Positions 16,620 to 25,438 of a stretch of 34,025 nucleotides of DNA are shown piece by piece (within the stretch, counting starts at the first letter, position 1; each line of letters opens with the position of its first letter). Both the position numbers and the translations under genes were made by a program. The notes under the pieces are model-generated. The model saw nothing but the letters and a program-made list of their open reading frames with translations. It did not search any database and was not told the origin of the DNA. Origin of the DNA: an uncultured Bacilli bacterium (GTDB lineage: Bacteria > Bacillota_I > Bacilli_A > RF39 > UBA660); assembly GCA_947632625.1 (NCBI GenBank), contig CANRPZ010000004.1:1-34025 (forward strand), read 5' to 3'.

Positions 16620-16648
16620 AATATATGTTATTTTTTAAATGAAAATGT
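16620..16648 (-). promoter_or_regulatory. Candidate sigma-E promoter of yqfC-yqfD
   Basis: CATATATT (16627-16620) matches the sigma-E -10 consensus CATACA(A/T)T at seven of eight positions; 14 nt upstream ACATTTT (16648-16642) resembles the -35. Bacillus yqfC-yqfD is in the sigma-E regulon. Confidence 0.45.
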
Positions 16649-16664
16649 ACTATCCCTATTAAGG

Positions 16665-16691
16665 CAAGAAAAAAACCTCTTTTTAGAGGTT
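16665..16691 (-). terminator. Terminator of rpsU-yqeY
   Basis: Stem AACCTCT/AGAGGTT (16691-16685 with 16680-16674), a 4-nt A loop, then TTTTCTT. The last two codons and stop of yqeY are inside the 5' arm. Confidence 0.85.
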
Positions 16692-17123
16692 CATTAATTT
16701 TTCCTTTACCATACTAGAAACTTTCGCCATATCACAACGAGCTGAAATTTTTTGTAACTCTTTCATAATAAGTCCCATATCTTTCATACTTGTTGGTTTA
16801 ATCTTTTCAAAAGCTTCTTCAATTGAAGAAGAAATTTCTTCTTCGCTCATACTTTCTGGTAAATATGTTTCTAAAACAGCTATTTCTTGTTTTAAAGTAT
16901 CAATAGCGTCTACTTTATTATATTTTTTAAATTCTTCTATTGAATCATTACGCATTTTTACTTGCTTTTTCACAACCGCAATAATTTCATCATCCGTTAA
17001 ATCGCTTTTCTTATTAATACTTTCAAGTTGTAAAGCACTTTTAAGCATTCTTAAGACACTTAATGTAAACTTATCTTGTTCTTTCATACTTTTAACTAAA
17101 TCAGCATGAATTTGTTCTAACAT
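16683..17123 (-). CDS. yqeY: YqeY/GatB-like domain protein
   Basis: 146 residues. Start at 17123 because GGGTG (17134-17130) is 6 nt upstream; earlier ATG/GTG codons overlap it. The sequence MLEQIHADLVKSMKEQDKFTLSVLRMLKSAL and the C-terminal region with MKDMGLIMKEL are typical of YqeY, an all-helical protein homologous to the tRNA-binding tail of GatB. It may act in tRNA-dependent amidation or translation, but this is unproven. It directly follows rpsU, as in Bacillus. Confidence 0.94.
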   Translation of the reverse strand: MLEQIHADLVKSMKEQDKFTLSVLRMLKSALQLESINKKSDLTDDEIIAVVKKQVKMRNDSIEEFKKYNKVDAIDTLKQEIAVLETYLPESMSEEEISSSIEEAFEKIKPTSMKDMGLIMKELQKISARCDMAKVSSMVKEKLMNL

Positions 17124-17135
17124 ATGCATCACCCA

Positions 17136-17318
17136 CTAATTATTTTTATGCTTACGAGCATTACGAATCATTTCTTTTTTTGCTTCTCTTTTCTTAACTC
17201 CTGGTTTTGTATAGTGCTTCTTTTTCTTAAGTTCAGAAGGGACACCACTTTTAGCAACTTTCATTTTCCAAGTTTTCATAGCTTTTTCCAAGTTACCATT
17301 TACCACAACTTTTGTCAT
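17136..17318 (-). CDS. rpsU: 30S ribosomal protein S21
   Basis: 60 residues, normal length. VVVNGNLEKAMKTWK near the start and the lysine/arginine-rich tail (KPGVKKREAKKEMIRNARK) are typical of bS21. A strong GGAGGG lies 6 nt before the ATG. Cotranscribed with yqeY from a sigma-A promoter. Confidence 0.97.
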   Translation of the reverse strand: MTKVVVNGNLEKAMKTWKMKVAKSGVPSELKKKKHYTKPGVKKREAKKEMIRNARKHKNN

Positions 17319-17348
17319 ACAATCCCTCCTTTCAGTTTAACTACACCT

Positions 17349-17378
17349 ATTATAGCACTACACTTTCCTATTTGGCAA
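17349..17378 (-). promoter_or_regulatory. Sigma-A promoter of rpsU-yqeY
   Basis: -35 TTGCCA (17378-17373), 18-nt spacer, -10 TATAAT (17354-17349) with TG one base upstream. Confidence 0.75.
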
Positions 17379-17419
17379 GAAAATCCATTGTACTTTTAAA
17401 GCAAGTAGGAAACGTTTAC

Positions 17420-20400
17420 TTATTCACCCCAAATGGCATAGATAGTAGACTTATCTTCTAAAACATCATAATAATAAGTCTCATTTCCTTTTAGCATATT
17501 ATTTTTAGTATTATCTGTACTAAATCCTTCAAATGTTTTGCTACCTTTAGATAATGCGCTTTCTAAAGTAGTTTTCTCTATACCATAAACAGCATATAAA
17601 TTTAAAGTAAGACAACTACCTGGTACATAATCTTTTAAATCATTTATATAAGTTACTTTATAATTAATATTATCTTTTGGATTTGTTGACCAACCAAGGA
17701 ATTTACTTGAACTTGTAATAGAAATTTCTTTTCCATTACTTTCACCATTTCCATCATAATTTTTAATTGTTAAAGTAGTAAGATTTTTTGTAAATTGATT
17801 TTCTATTAATTTATGAGGCGTGTTATCATCATAATTGAATGATTCGTTAGACATAGTACTACCATTATAATTATGATACACAACCTTTACTAGATGTCCT
17901 TCAGCTTTAACATTAAATGTATGATCATGATCTGGCATAGTAACTGTTGCATCTCCAGTTGTTACAATTTTACCATTAGAATTAATATGATAGCCATTAG
18001 ATTTAGCACTAATTTGTACTTTTACCTCTTCGTTATAGTAATGATCTCCTGCATCATAATCTGCAAGTTTATTCTCTGCTTTACCAATCCAATTTAAACC
18101 ATTACCTTCACCATGAACAGTCAAATGGAATTGATTTCTTACATATTTATACTCTACAGATGTTGTTCCATCCCCTTTTAAAGTAACAGTTTGTTGAGTT
18201 TCTGGAGCAGTAAAACCAACACCTACAGAGGTACCTTCTAACTCTTTTTTAAATCCTGGAGTAACGGTACTACCTTGTCTAGATTTTAAAGTTTCTAATT
18301 CACATAATGGATTACTTTCACATGTAGCATCAGAATCGATTGTTGGATAACCACCTGTTGTATTCATCATGATATGTCTTACAGAATAAGTTTCATCAAA
18401 AATTGCATAGATTGTTGTAGCGTTATCAATATAATAACCATCTTCTGTTTTGGTAAGCATTTTATTACCAGCAGCATCTAAACTAAATCCAACAAAAGTA
18501 AGTTTTGAAGAAGCATTATTAATTTTACTTTCTAAATTAGTTCCTTCTATTCCATAAACGGCATATAAATTTAAATCTGTACAACTATTTGGTACATAAC
18601 CTGTTAAATCATCCTTATAAGATACTTTATAGTTGGCATCACTTTTTGGATTTGTTGACCAACCAAGGAATTTGTTTTCTAATGTTACAGTAGTCTCTCC
18701 ATCTTTACCATCGTAATTTTTGATAGTAATTTGAGAGTCTGCTTTTGTAAATTTATTTTCTATTAATTTATGAGGTGTTTGATCATTATAAGTAAATGTA
18801 TCTTTGGGCATATCTGCACTAGTGCTATTATCATAATTATGATAATACACATTTACTAGATGTCCTTCTGCTTTAACATTAAATGTATAATCATGATCTG
18901 GCATAATAACAGTTGCAGTTCCTGTTGTTACGATTTTACCATTGGAATTAATATGATATCCTTTTGATTTGGCACTAATTTCAATCGTTACCTCTTCTTC
19001 ATAGTAATGCATACCAGCAGCATAATCTTTATTTCCATTCTCACTATTACCAATCCAATTTAATCCATTACCTTCACCATGAACAGTTAAATTAAATTGT
19101 TTTCTTTCGTATTCATATTTTACAACTGTCGTTCCATCCGGTTTAATTGTAGCAGTAGTTTCTGCTGGTTTTGTAAATCCATTACCATAATCTTTTACAG
19201 CTACATTTATTGTACTATCTGCTTTTCCTTGTAAAGTTTCAGGTTCACAAAGTGCATTTGTTCTACATTCTTCATTAGATGTAATATTTGGATAGTGACC
19301 AGTCGTATCCATCTTTATATGCCATACAGTGTAATTTACATCTACAGCTTCCCATTTTGCATATAAAGTTATATCTTTATGTGGCATGGTTTCATCTTCA
19401 AAATTCCATTCGTTTGTTCCTTCAGATTCTTTAAACCATCCTAAAAATTTATAACCAATACGAGTTGGATCTGTTGGTTTTTCGATAGTATCTAAATAAG
19501 AAACAGATACACTCTTTTCACCATTAAATACTGCATCTACAGAACCTAATTCATAAGTAACAGTATACGTATTTACTTTACTATTTGCTTGTAAAGTTGC
19601 GTCACTTGCACCCATCTTAAATGTTAATTCATTTTCTGTATTCTCTTCTAAAGAACCAGTATCTACAGTCCAATTAGCAAATGAATAACCTTCCATTACA
19701 TCTGCTTTTACATGAATTTCTTCTTCAAAATAATACTTTCCTTCTCCAGTTACAGAAGAAATTCCTTCATCTTTTGAAATCTTAAGTTCATATTTATTTC
19801 TTTCATAATAATATTTTACAACAGTTGTTCCATCACCATTTATTACAGCACGAACTTGTTCTGGAGATTTAAAACCAACATAATCTTTTACACTTGGTGT
19901 AATCTCTGTATCTGTAGTTCCTTTATAAGTATCACGAGCTATTAATGTATAATTTTCACCATCAATGTCCATTAAATAATGTTCTACAGTATAATTCGTA
20001 TCTGTATTAGCTTTTGTTGAAATTTCTATAGTTTCATCATGATTTTTCATAGTATATACATCATCTTTTAAAGATTCACTATATTTACTAAAAGAATAAC
20101 CAGGTTTTAAATTATAAGAAATTTTAACTTTTTCTCCATAATAATAAGTACCTGCACCAACTATATTTTCTATACCATAGTCTCCACTTAAGTCTAAAGT
20201 ATATTTTTCTCTTTCATAGTGGTATTGTACAACTGTTTTACCATCTTTTTTAATAGTTGTTGTTTTTACATCAGGTGATGTAAATCCAACATATTCTTTT
20301 GTTTTTGGTGAAACTTGACTACCAATTAAACCAGTAAACGTTTCACTTTCTTCTAAAGTATAATTTTTACCATCTAAATTCATTAAGTAATGTTCTACTT

Positions 20401-20911
20401 TATAAGAAGCTTTAGTAATTTCTTCCCATTTTGCAACTATTTTTAAACTACTTGTTACTTTAGAATTAAAATCATACTTTTCATTGCCAACATACCATCC
20501 TAAAAAAGTATATCCTTTTTTAGTTGGTGTTTCAATTTTTTCTACAGTATCATTTGGTTTTACTTGTTTTACAACATATTCTTTTCCATTATCTAAATCA
20601 AATTCTACTGTAAAAGTACCTTCAACCCATCTTGCCTCCAATTTAACATTTTTGGTAATAGGTGTACTCATATCAAATTTTTCATTATCTACATACCATC
20701 CAGCAAATATATAACCGTCTTTTTTAGGTTCTACAATATTTTCTAATGTATCACCTTTTTGAATCGTTGCATTATAATAAGATTGATTATCTACTGTAAA
20801 TTCTACTTTAAATCTTCGATTACAAGAAACTAAAAACAATAGAATAATAATGATTATAATGCCACCAATAATATAATAAATATTTCTTTTTTTATTCTCT
20901 TCTTTTTTCAT
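17420..20911 (-). CDS. Giant membrane-anchored repeat protein (InlB B-repeat/Flg_new and MucBP-like)
   Basis: 1163 residues. A basic start is followed by a hydrophobic segment (about 12-29) ending LVSC-NRR, which fits a TM anchor or a lipobox (Cys 30). Two Listeria-Bacteroides (Flg_new) repeats with GYxFxGWYV and a final Trp (about 33-165), two MucBP-like units starting Y-x-VEHYLM (about 172-370), a third Flg_new unit (about 450-522), then two tandem units of about 315-325 residues (about 525-840 and 841-1163) that each start with V-x-H-x-x-M-(D/N)-TTG, contain HGEGNGLNWIG and GYHINSNGKIVTTG, and end with a YAI motif. There is no LPXTG, so the C-terminus is free. A surface adhesin-like or scaffold role is inferred. 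AGGAGGG lies 11 nt before the start. It is separated from the upstream repeat gene by a terminator. Confidence 0.88.
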   Translation of the reverse strand: MKKEENKKRNIYYIIGGIIIIIILLFLVSCNRRFKVEFTVDNQSYYNATIQKGDTLENIVEPKKDGYIFAGWYVDNEKFDMSTPITKNVKLEARWVEGTFTVEFDLDNGKEYVVKQVKPNDTVEKIETPTKKGYTFLGWYVGNEKYDFNSKVTSSLKIVAKWEEITKASYKVEHYLMNLDGKNYTLEESETFTGLIGSQVSPKTKEYVGFTSPDVKTTTIKKDGKTVVQYHYEREKYTLDLSGDYGIENIVGAGTYYYGEKVKISYNLKPGYSFSKYSESLKDDVYTMKNHDETIEISTKANTDTNYTVEHYLMDIDGENYTLIARDTYKGTTDTEITPSVKDYVGFKSPEQVRAVINGDGTTVVKYYYERNKYELKISKDEGISSVTGEGKYYFEEEIHVKADVMEGYSFANWTVDTGSLEENTENELTFKMGASDATLQANSKVNTYTVTYELGSVDAVFNGEKSVSVSYLDTIEKPTDPTRIGYKFLGWFKESEGTNEWNFEDETMPHKDITLYAKWEAVDVNYTVWHIKMDTTGHYPNITSNEECRTNALCEPETLQGKADSTINVAVKDYGNGFTKPAETTATIKPDGTTVVKYEYERKQFNLTVHGEGNGLNWIGNSENGNKDYAAGMHYYEEEVTIEISAKSKGYHINSNGKIVTTGTATVIMPDHDYTFNVKAEGHLVNVYYHNYDNSTSADMPKDTFTYNDQTPHKLIENKFTKADSQITIKNYDGKDGETTVTLENKFLGWSTNPKSDANYKVSYKDDLTGYVPNSCTDLNLYAVYGIEGTNLESKINNASSKLTFVGFSLDAAGNKMLTKTEDGYYIDNATTIYAIFDETYSVRHIMMNTTGGYPTIDSDATCESNPLCELETLKSRQGSTVTPGFKKELEGTSVGVGFTAPETQQTVTLKGDGTTSVEYKYVRNQFHLTVHGEGNGLNWIGKAENKLADYDAGDHYYNEEVKVQISAKSNGYHINSNGKIVTTGDATVTMPDHDHTFNVKAEGHLVKVVYHNYNGSTMSNESFNYDDNTPHKLIENQFTKNLTTLTIKNYDGNGESNGKEISITSSSKFLGWSTNPKDNINYKVTYINDLKDYVPGSCLTLNLYAVYGIEKTTLESALSKGSKTFEGFSTDNTKNNMLKGNETYYYDVLEDKSTIYAIWGE
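17423..19335 (-). repeat. Tandem pair of ~950-bp coding repeats
   Basis: Copies at about 18391-19335 and 17423-18390. Stretches coding for GYHINSNGKIVTTG and for FLGWSTNPK are almost the same in both DNA copies (for example near 17925-18000 and 18885-18960). Boundaries are approximate by eye. Confidence 0.75.
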
Positions 20912-20962
20912 TTACCAATATCCCTCCTAAAATATTTACTATTTTGTAATTGACAAAAACCT

Positions 20963-20983
20963 CCATTTTTTTCATAAAAATGG
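20963..20983 (-). terminator. Possible second terminator or attenuator hairpin before the giant repeat gene
   Basis: Stem CCATTTTT/AAAAATGG (20963-20970 with 20976-20983), 5-nt loop, followed in the minus direction by AGGTTTTTG. It is placed 50 nt before the start codon of the giant protein, after the stronger terminator. Confidence 0.35.
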
Positions 20984-20987
20984 GCAT

Positions 20988-21014
20988 AAAAAGGGTGTCA
21001 CAAATTGAACACCC
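20988..21014 (-). terminator. Terminator after the 976-residue repeat gene
   Basis: Stem GGGTGT/ACACCC (21014-21009 with 20998-20993), 10-nt loop, then TTTTT. An equal T-run on the other strand makes it symmetric. Read-through would be needed to join the giant repeat gene to the upstream operon. Confidence 0.8.
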
Positions 21015-21035
21015 TTTTTATTATTTTAATTTAAT

Positions 21036-23966
21036 TTAATCTGCATTAAATGGAGTTTGACCTAATTTAATAACAATCTCATCCATTACATCATCTTTAA
21101 ATGCTACATCATCTGCAGGATTTAAACGTACAGTAACTGTTACATCTTTATACTTTTCCCAAAAATCTTCAAAAGTCATAGACATATAATCATCATCACC
21201 AGCAATTGCTTGCGCAACTTTTGGCAAAAATCTCATCATTTGGAATGCTAACGTCATAGTATTAGTGCTAGATGTAACTACCGCACCTTCATATCCTACT
21301 AATTCAATAGAAGCTAATTTTTTATTTTTAAATAATTCTGCCAAAGCATCATTGATACCAGTACCTTGCATACTAGCCAATTCTTGTAATGTTTTGCCTT
21401 CAAAAGATTTTTTATTATAATTTACTGTTACAACATTTTTGTCAGAAGATATTTGAAACCACTTATTTCTACTATTATTAATTTTATTCTCAACAGTAGT
21501 TTGATTTGCAATTTCTGTATTACTTACTAATTGTAGATATTTAGCTGTTAATGTAACATCTTTTGTTACAGGAGCATTAAAATCAAATTCTGTTTTTCCA
21601 TTAGTAGTTGAATCATACCAATAAGCAAATTTGTAACCATCTTTGTCATCAGCCTTTGGAATAGATTCCGTACTTATAGTTTTTCCACTATCAACAGTTA
21701 CAACTGCATTTTTAGCTTCAGTAAAAGTTAATTTACGTGTTGCAACATCAAAAGTAATTGTATATTCTTCTTCGCGAGATGAACCAAATGTAGCACTACT
21801 TTTTAGATTTAAAATTGCTTTAACGCTCTTACCTTTAAGAATTTCATTTGTTAGAGGTCCTTCTCCAAATAATTGTGCTATTTTTTCTGCATTATCTGAC
21901 ATCCATTGTCCAATAGTTTCTACAGTTGTATTAGCATCATAAGTAAAAGTTAATCCTTCATAACTAAATTCTACAGATTTAACCTCTGGACTTTTAAATA
22001 GTTCACCCATAGCAACTAAAACGCCAGAATTCATACCCATAGCAATTTCAGTTGTAGCATCTTGAGCAGTAACTGTAAGTGTTTTTCCTTCTAATTTTAC
22101 ACTATATAAGTTGTCAGAAATTACAGAGGTTCCAGAATCATCTGGAATAAATCCACCTTTTAATAATTCTTCTCCTGAAACTACTTTAGGAGTTCCAGTA
22201 AAATTGAAAGTATATTTGTCTTTATTAGTAGTTTCTTTTTCAGCATAATATTTTAAATTAACTGTTGCTGTGAATGATTTACCAATTAAATCAGCAGTAA
22301 TTCCATCAGCATCTTCACCTAATACTTTTAATAAATTATTACTTACCCATCCTGCAATATCCATTTCAGTAGTTTCTCTAGTATAAGTAAATGGTTCTAC
22401 TCCTGCTATATCAGTTGCAAAATCTATAGATTCAATATCAGCATTTGTATCTAATAATTCTTTTAATGTAGCTAATACTCCAGAACCCATTCCTTTAATA
22501 ATTGTAGCATCTAAATCAACAACGGTAACTGTAACAGTTCCATCATTATAAGTTGCTGTAAACATGTCATTATTAATAGAACCACTTGTTTTAGTTGCGA
22601 CATCTTCAACTAATTTATCTACATTAACTTTTTTAGGTTCACCTGCAAATGTTACTATATATTCTTCAGCATCATCTGCTTCTTTTTCAGCAAAACTTTT
22701 TAAATTTACTTTTGCTTTAAAAGATTTACCAATTAAATCGTAAGTAATTCCTGTAGCATTATCACCTAATGCTGTTAACAAGTTAGATGCTAACCATGCA
22801 TTAATTTCTGCATCACCAGTTTCACTTGTAAGTGTAAATGGTTCTACTCCAGCAGTATCAGATGTAAAGGTAATAGATCTTACATTTTCATTAGCAAGTA
22901 ATTCTTTTAATGTATCTATAACACCTGAACCCATACCAAGTTCAATTTGTTTTTCTGGTTGTTTAACAGTTACACTTATAGTTTCGTTATTATCATAAGA
23001 AACCTCAAATAAATCACCATTTAATTTACTATTTTTTGAAGCAGTACTAACTAAACCATTAACATCAACTTGAGATCTTGTACCATCAAATGTAATAGTA
23101 TAAGTTACTGACTTGCCATCATTCTTTTGAGCAAAATAATTTTCTGTATCACTTGAACCAAGATTTAATGTTGCAGTAAATGATTTACCAATTAAATCTG
23201 CAGTAATACCATCAGCGTTTTCACCTAATACTTTTAATAAATTGTTACTTACCCATGCTGCAATATCAGTATCAGTAGTTTCTCTAGTAAAGGTAAATGG
23301 TTCTACTCCTGCTATATCAGTTGCAAAATCTATAGATGTTACTGATGAATTGTCTTCTAAAAATTTAGTTAAAACATCTATAACTCCAGATTTCATTCCT
23401 AAAGCAATATTTTCTTTTAAATTTTGAACTGTAGCTGTAACAGAACCATCAGCTAAACTATTTACATTAAATGTAAATAAATCAGGTTTATTATAAGATG
23501 TAAATGCAGTATTTAATAAAGTATCCGTATCAATTTTTACATCTTCTTTTAAATATTGATAATCAATATATTTAACTTGAATACCACTTTTTAAATCTTC
23601 TTCTAGAGTATTATCTCCATATAAAGATTTACCAATTGTCCAACTATCAATTTCTCCACTATTATTATATTGAGCATCGATAGTATAAATTGTCATTTCT
23701 TTAAAAATACCATCGGTATTAATTTTACCATTTTGATCTTTTGCTTGAATGCTTCTTGCAGCAAGCATAACATCTTGAACCGTTGTTTTATAACCAGTTG
23801 TAAAAGCATATTCACCAACTAAATAGAAACCTTCTGCATTTTTATTTACAGCTAATACATCATTTCCTAAAGTATTTAAATCTTTAATTTCTTTAGCAGA
23901 AACAGCATTTAGTGAAAGAACAAAACCAATTAATCCAATAGCTAATAATTTTATGTTCTTTTTCAT
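21036..23966 (-). CDS. Secreted repeat protein with ~150-residue units
   Basis: 976 residues with a cleavable signal peptide (hydrophobic 7-19, likely cut after AVSA, residue 24). An N-terminal domain (25-186) is followed by at least four units of about 148-154 residues starting at about 187, 341, 489 and 641, each opening with GM-x-SGV(I/L)-x-x-(L/M)-x-x-(F/L) and containing an IGKSF(T/K)A-type or GKSVKA segment. A Flg_new-like unit (GYKFAYWYDS..., about 755-810) and a more divergent unit (about 840-976) close the protein. I do not recognise the repeat family. No anchor is visible, so it may be released or held by binding to the wall or to the two membrane-anchored partners. AAGGA lies 9 nt before ATG; it is 17 nt after the upstream gene, so cotranscribed. 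Confidence 0.87.
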   Translation of the reverse strand: MKKNIKLLAIGLIGFVLSLNAVSAKEIKDLNTLGNDVLAVNKNAEGFYLVGEYAFTTGYKTTVQDVMLAARSIQAKDQNGKINTDGIFKEMTIYTIDAQYNNSGEIDSWTIGKSLYGDNTLEEDLKSGIQVKYIDYQYLKEDVKIDTDTLLNTAFTSYNKPDLFTFNVNSLADGSVTATVQNLKENIALGMKSGVIDVLTKFLEDNSSVTSIDFATDIAGVEPFTFTRETTDTDIAAWVSNNLLKVLGENADGITADLIGKSFTATLNLGSSDTENYFAQKNDGKSVTYTITFDGTRSQVDVNGLVSTASKNSKLNGDLFEVSYDNNETISVTVKQPEKQIELGMGSGVIDTLKELLANENVRSITFTSDTAGVEPFTLTSETGDAEINAWLASNLLTALGDNATGITYDLIGKSFKAKVNLKSFAEKEADDAEEYIVTFAGEPKKVNVDKLVEDVATKTSGSINNDMFTATYNDGTVTVTVVDLDATIIKGMGSGVLATLKELLDTNADIESIDFATDIAGVEPFTYTRETTEMDIAGWVSNNLLKVLGEDADGITADLIGKSFTATVNLKYYAEKETTNKDKYTFNFTGTPKVVSGEELLKGGFIPDDSGTSVISDNLYSVKLEGKTLTVTAQDATTEIAMGMNSGVLVAMGELFKSPEVKSVEFSYEGLTFTYDANTTVETIGQWMSDNAEKIAQLFGEGPLTNEILKGKSVKAILNLKSSATFGSSREEEYTITFDVATRKLTFTEAKNAVVTVDSGKTISTESIPKADDKDGYKFAYWYDSTTNGKTEFDFNAPVTKDVTLTAKYLQLVSNTEIANQTTVENKINNSRNKWFQISSDKNVVTVNYNKKSFEGKTLQELASMQGTGINDALAELFKNKKLASIELVGYEGAVVTSSTNTMTLAFQMMRFLPKVAQAIAGDDDYMSMTFEDFWEKYKDVTVTVRLNPADDVAFKDDVMDEIVIKLGQTPFNAD
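22276..23338 (-). repeat. Near-identical ~157-bp direct repeats inside the 976-residue gene
   Basis: Copies at about 22276-22433 and 23182-23338. They code for the VEPFTxTRETT / NNLLKVLGE / LIGKSFTAT part of units 3 and 1. The intervening unit 2 is clearly more different, so units 1 and 3 share DNA recently. Confidence 0.8.
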
Positions 23967-23983
23967 AATTTTACATCCTTTCT

Positions 23984-25324
23984 TTATTTATAAGATACCG
24001 AAACATTATTAATTTCTGTACCATTCTTTAATATAATTGTAGCACTTTTTACATTCTCATCAACATTTGTAGCTTTTACAGTTGCATCTTTAAATGGTTT
24101 AGTTTGGCCATTATATTTAATTACACTATAATCACTCCAAGCACTACCATTTCTTGTTACTAGAATTGTATATTCCAAAGAATCCCCAAATTCTTCTGGT
24201 ATTGCAGTAAATACAATCGCATAAGTAGAACTTACTTTAACAGTAATAGTATCTTCATAGTTACCATCTTCTGTTGTTACAGTAATAACTACCTCACCAT
24301 CATTAACACCATGAACTGTACCATTTTGATCAACTGTTGCAATACTTGGATCACTACTTTTCCAAGTAACCTTTTTATTTGTTGCTTTACTTGGACTTAC
24401 TACAGCTTTAAGTTTAAGATTTGATCCAACTTTTACCTCATTATCTCCTTGTATTTTAACACCAGTTACTGCAACATTAGTTTCAGTTGGTTCTTCCTCT
24501 TCTTCCTCTTCAATTGTAATTGTAATGCTACCATATTTTTTACTACCATCTTTAGCAGTGGCTGTAATAGTTACTTTTCCTGGTTTTAGAGCTTTTACTT
24601 TTCCATTTTCATCAACAGTTGCAATTTTTGGATTGCTACTTTTCCATGTAACATTTTTATTTGTAGCATCTGTTGGTTTAATGGTTACCGTTAATTTTTG
24701 ACTTTCTCCAACCATCATTTTTTTATCCCCACTAACAACAACACTAGTAACAAAACCATTTTTGTCATTAGTAACTGTAATTGTGCAACTTGCTTTATAA
24801 CGTCCATCTTTCGTTTGTACCGTAATTGTTACCTCACCAACTTTTAATGCTTTTACTTTTCCGTTTTCATCAACACTTGCAATTTTTGGATCACTACTAC
24901 TCCATACTAATTCTTCTTTAGTAGCTTCTCCATTTAATAAAGCACTTAAAGTAAGAGTATCATTTACAAGTAATGTTTCTTCTGTTGTATTTAAAGTTAA
25001 TCCTTCTTTTACACCATCGGCCCATCTTGCTTCTAGTGTTATATTTCCAGTAATTGGTGTAGTAAAATCGAATAATTCATCATTTAAATACCATCCAGCA
25101 AAAACATATCCTTCTCTTGTTGGATCACTTGGTTTTTCGATTGTTCCATTTTTTTCAATTTCTACGGATGAAACAGCACTACCACCATTCGTATCAAAAT
25201 CGACAGTATACTTTCTATTACATCCTCTTAATAAGAAAAAGAAAATAACGATTAGAACAACAGCTCCAATAATGATAAACGTTCTAAGTTGCTCTTTTTT
25301 TTCATCAGTTTTTTTCTTATTCAT
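23984..25324 (-). CDS. Membrane-anchored surface protein with Flg_new and three BIG2 (Ig-like) domains
   Basis: 446 residues. TM anchor at about 14-32 followed by RGCNRKY; a Flg_new repeat (about 36-92) with GYVFAGWYLND and LEARW; three bacterial Ig-like group 2 domains (about 95-185, 190-272, 283-365), each with VTWKSS(D/N)P-x-IA(T/S)VD and VTI(T/V) endings; an acidic EEEEEEPTE linker between the second and third; a C-terminal beta domain of about 80 residues (366-446). The anchor and first repeat are homologous to those of the 1163-residue protein. It is first in the operon behind the poly-G promoter. AGGA lies 9 nt before the ATG. Confidence 0.9.
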   Translation of the reverse strand: MNKKKTDEKKEQLRTFIIIGAVVLIVIFFFLLRGCNRKYTVDFDTNGGSAVSSVEIEKNGTIEKPSDPTREGYVFAGWYLNDELFDFTTPITGNITLEARWADGVKEGLTLNTTEETLLVNDTLTLSALLNGEATKEELVWSSSDPKIASVDENGKVKALKVGEVTITVQTKDGRYKASCTITVTNDKNGFVTSVVVSGDKKMMVGESQKLTVTIKPTDATNKNVTWKSSNPKIATVDENGKVKALKPGKVTITATAKDGSKKYGSITITIEEEEEEEPTETNVAVTGVKIQGDNEVKVGSNLKLKAVVSPSKATNKKVTWKSSDPSIATVDQNGTVHGVNDGEVVITVTTEDGNYEDTITVKVSSTYAIVFTAIPEEFGDSLEYTILVTRNGSAWSDYSVIKYNGQTKPFKDATVKATNVDENVKSATIILKNGTEINNVSVSYK

Positions 25325-25357
25325 GTATAAATGTCCTTTCTTTTAAAATACTTTTGG

Positions 25358-25376
25358 TATCCTAATTATTAGGATA
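25358..25376 (-). promoter_or_regulatory. Hairpin in the surface-operon leader
   Basis: Perfect 8-bp inverted repeat TATCCTAA/TTAGGATA with a 3-nt loop, about 35 nt before the start codon. No U-run follows, so it is not a terminator. It could be a repressor operator or an mRNA-stability element. Confidence 0.5.
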
Positions 25377-25423
25377 AACTAACTTATTTCTACTACTCCT
25401 TCACCTCAATTTCCCCAAACAAA

Positions 25424-25438
25424 TTTTCGTATCGAAAA
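25424..25438 (-). promoter_or_regulatory. Second short hairpin in the surface-operon leader
   Basis: Inverted repeat TTTTCG/CGAAAA with a 3-nt loop, about 30 nt after the likely transcription start. The leader between promoter and start is about 140 nt, with no ORF of note. Confidence 0.4.

Noticed and set aside
17124-17399. Plus-strand 91-residue frame over rpsU
   Set aside because: It is antisense to rpsU and its promoter; no ribosome binding site.
20912-20960. Strong sigma-A promoter for the giant repeat gene
   Set aside because: TTGTCA is present but no convincing -10 at the right distance (TATTTT at 16 nt at best).
22261-23340. Direct repeats as a CRISPR array
   Set aside because: Repeats are long, few and in frame within a protein gene.
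17420-25324. Cell-wall anchoring by sortase
   Set aside because: No LPXTG-like motif with a C-terminal hydrophobic tail in any of the three proteins.
23984-25324. Mycoplasma-type code (TGA as Trp)
   Set aside because: TGA acts as a stop in several genes and Trp is coded by TGG throughout.
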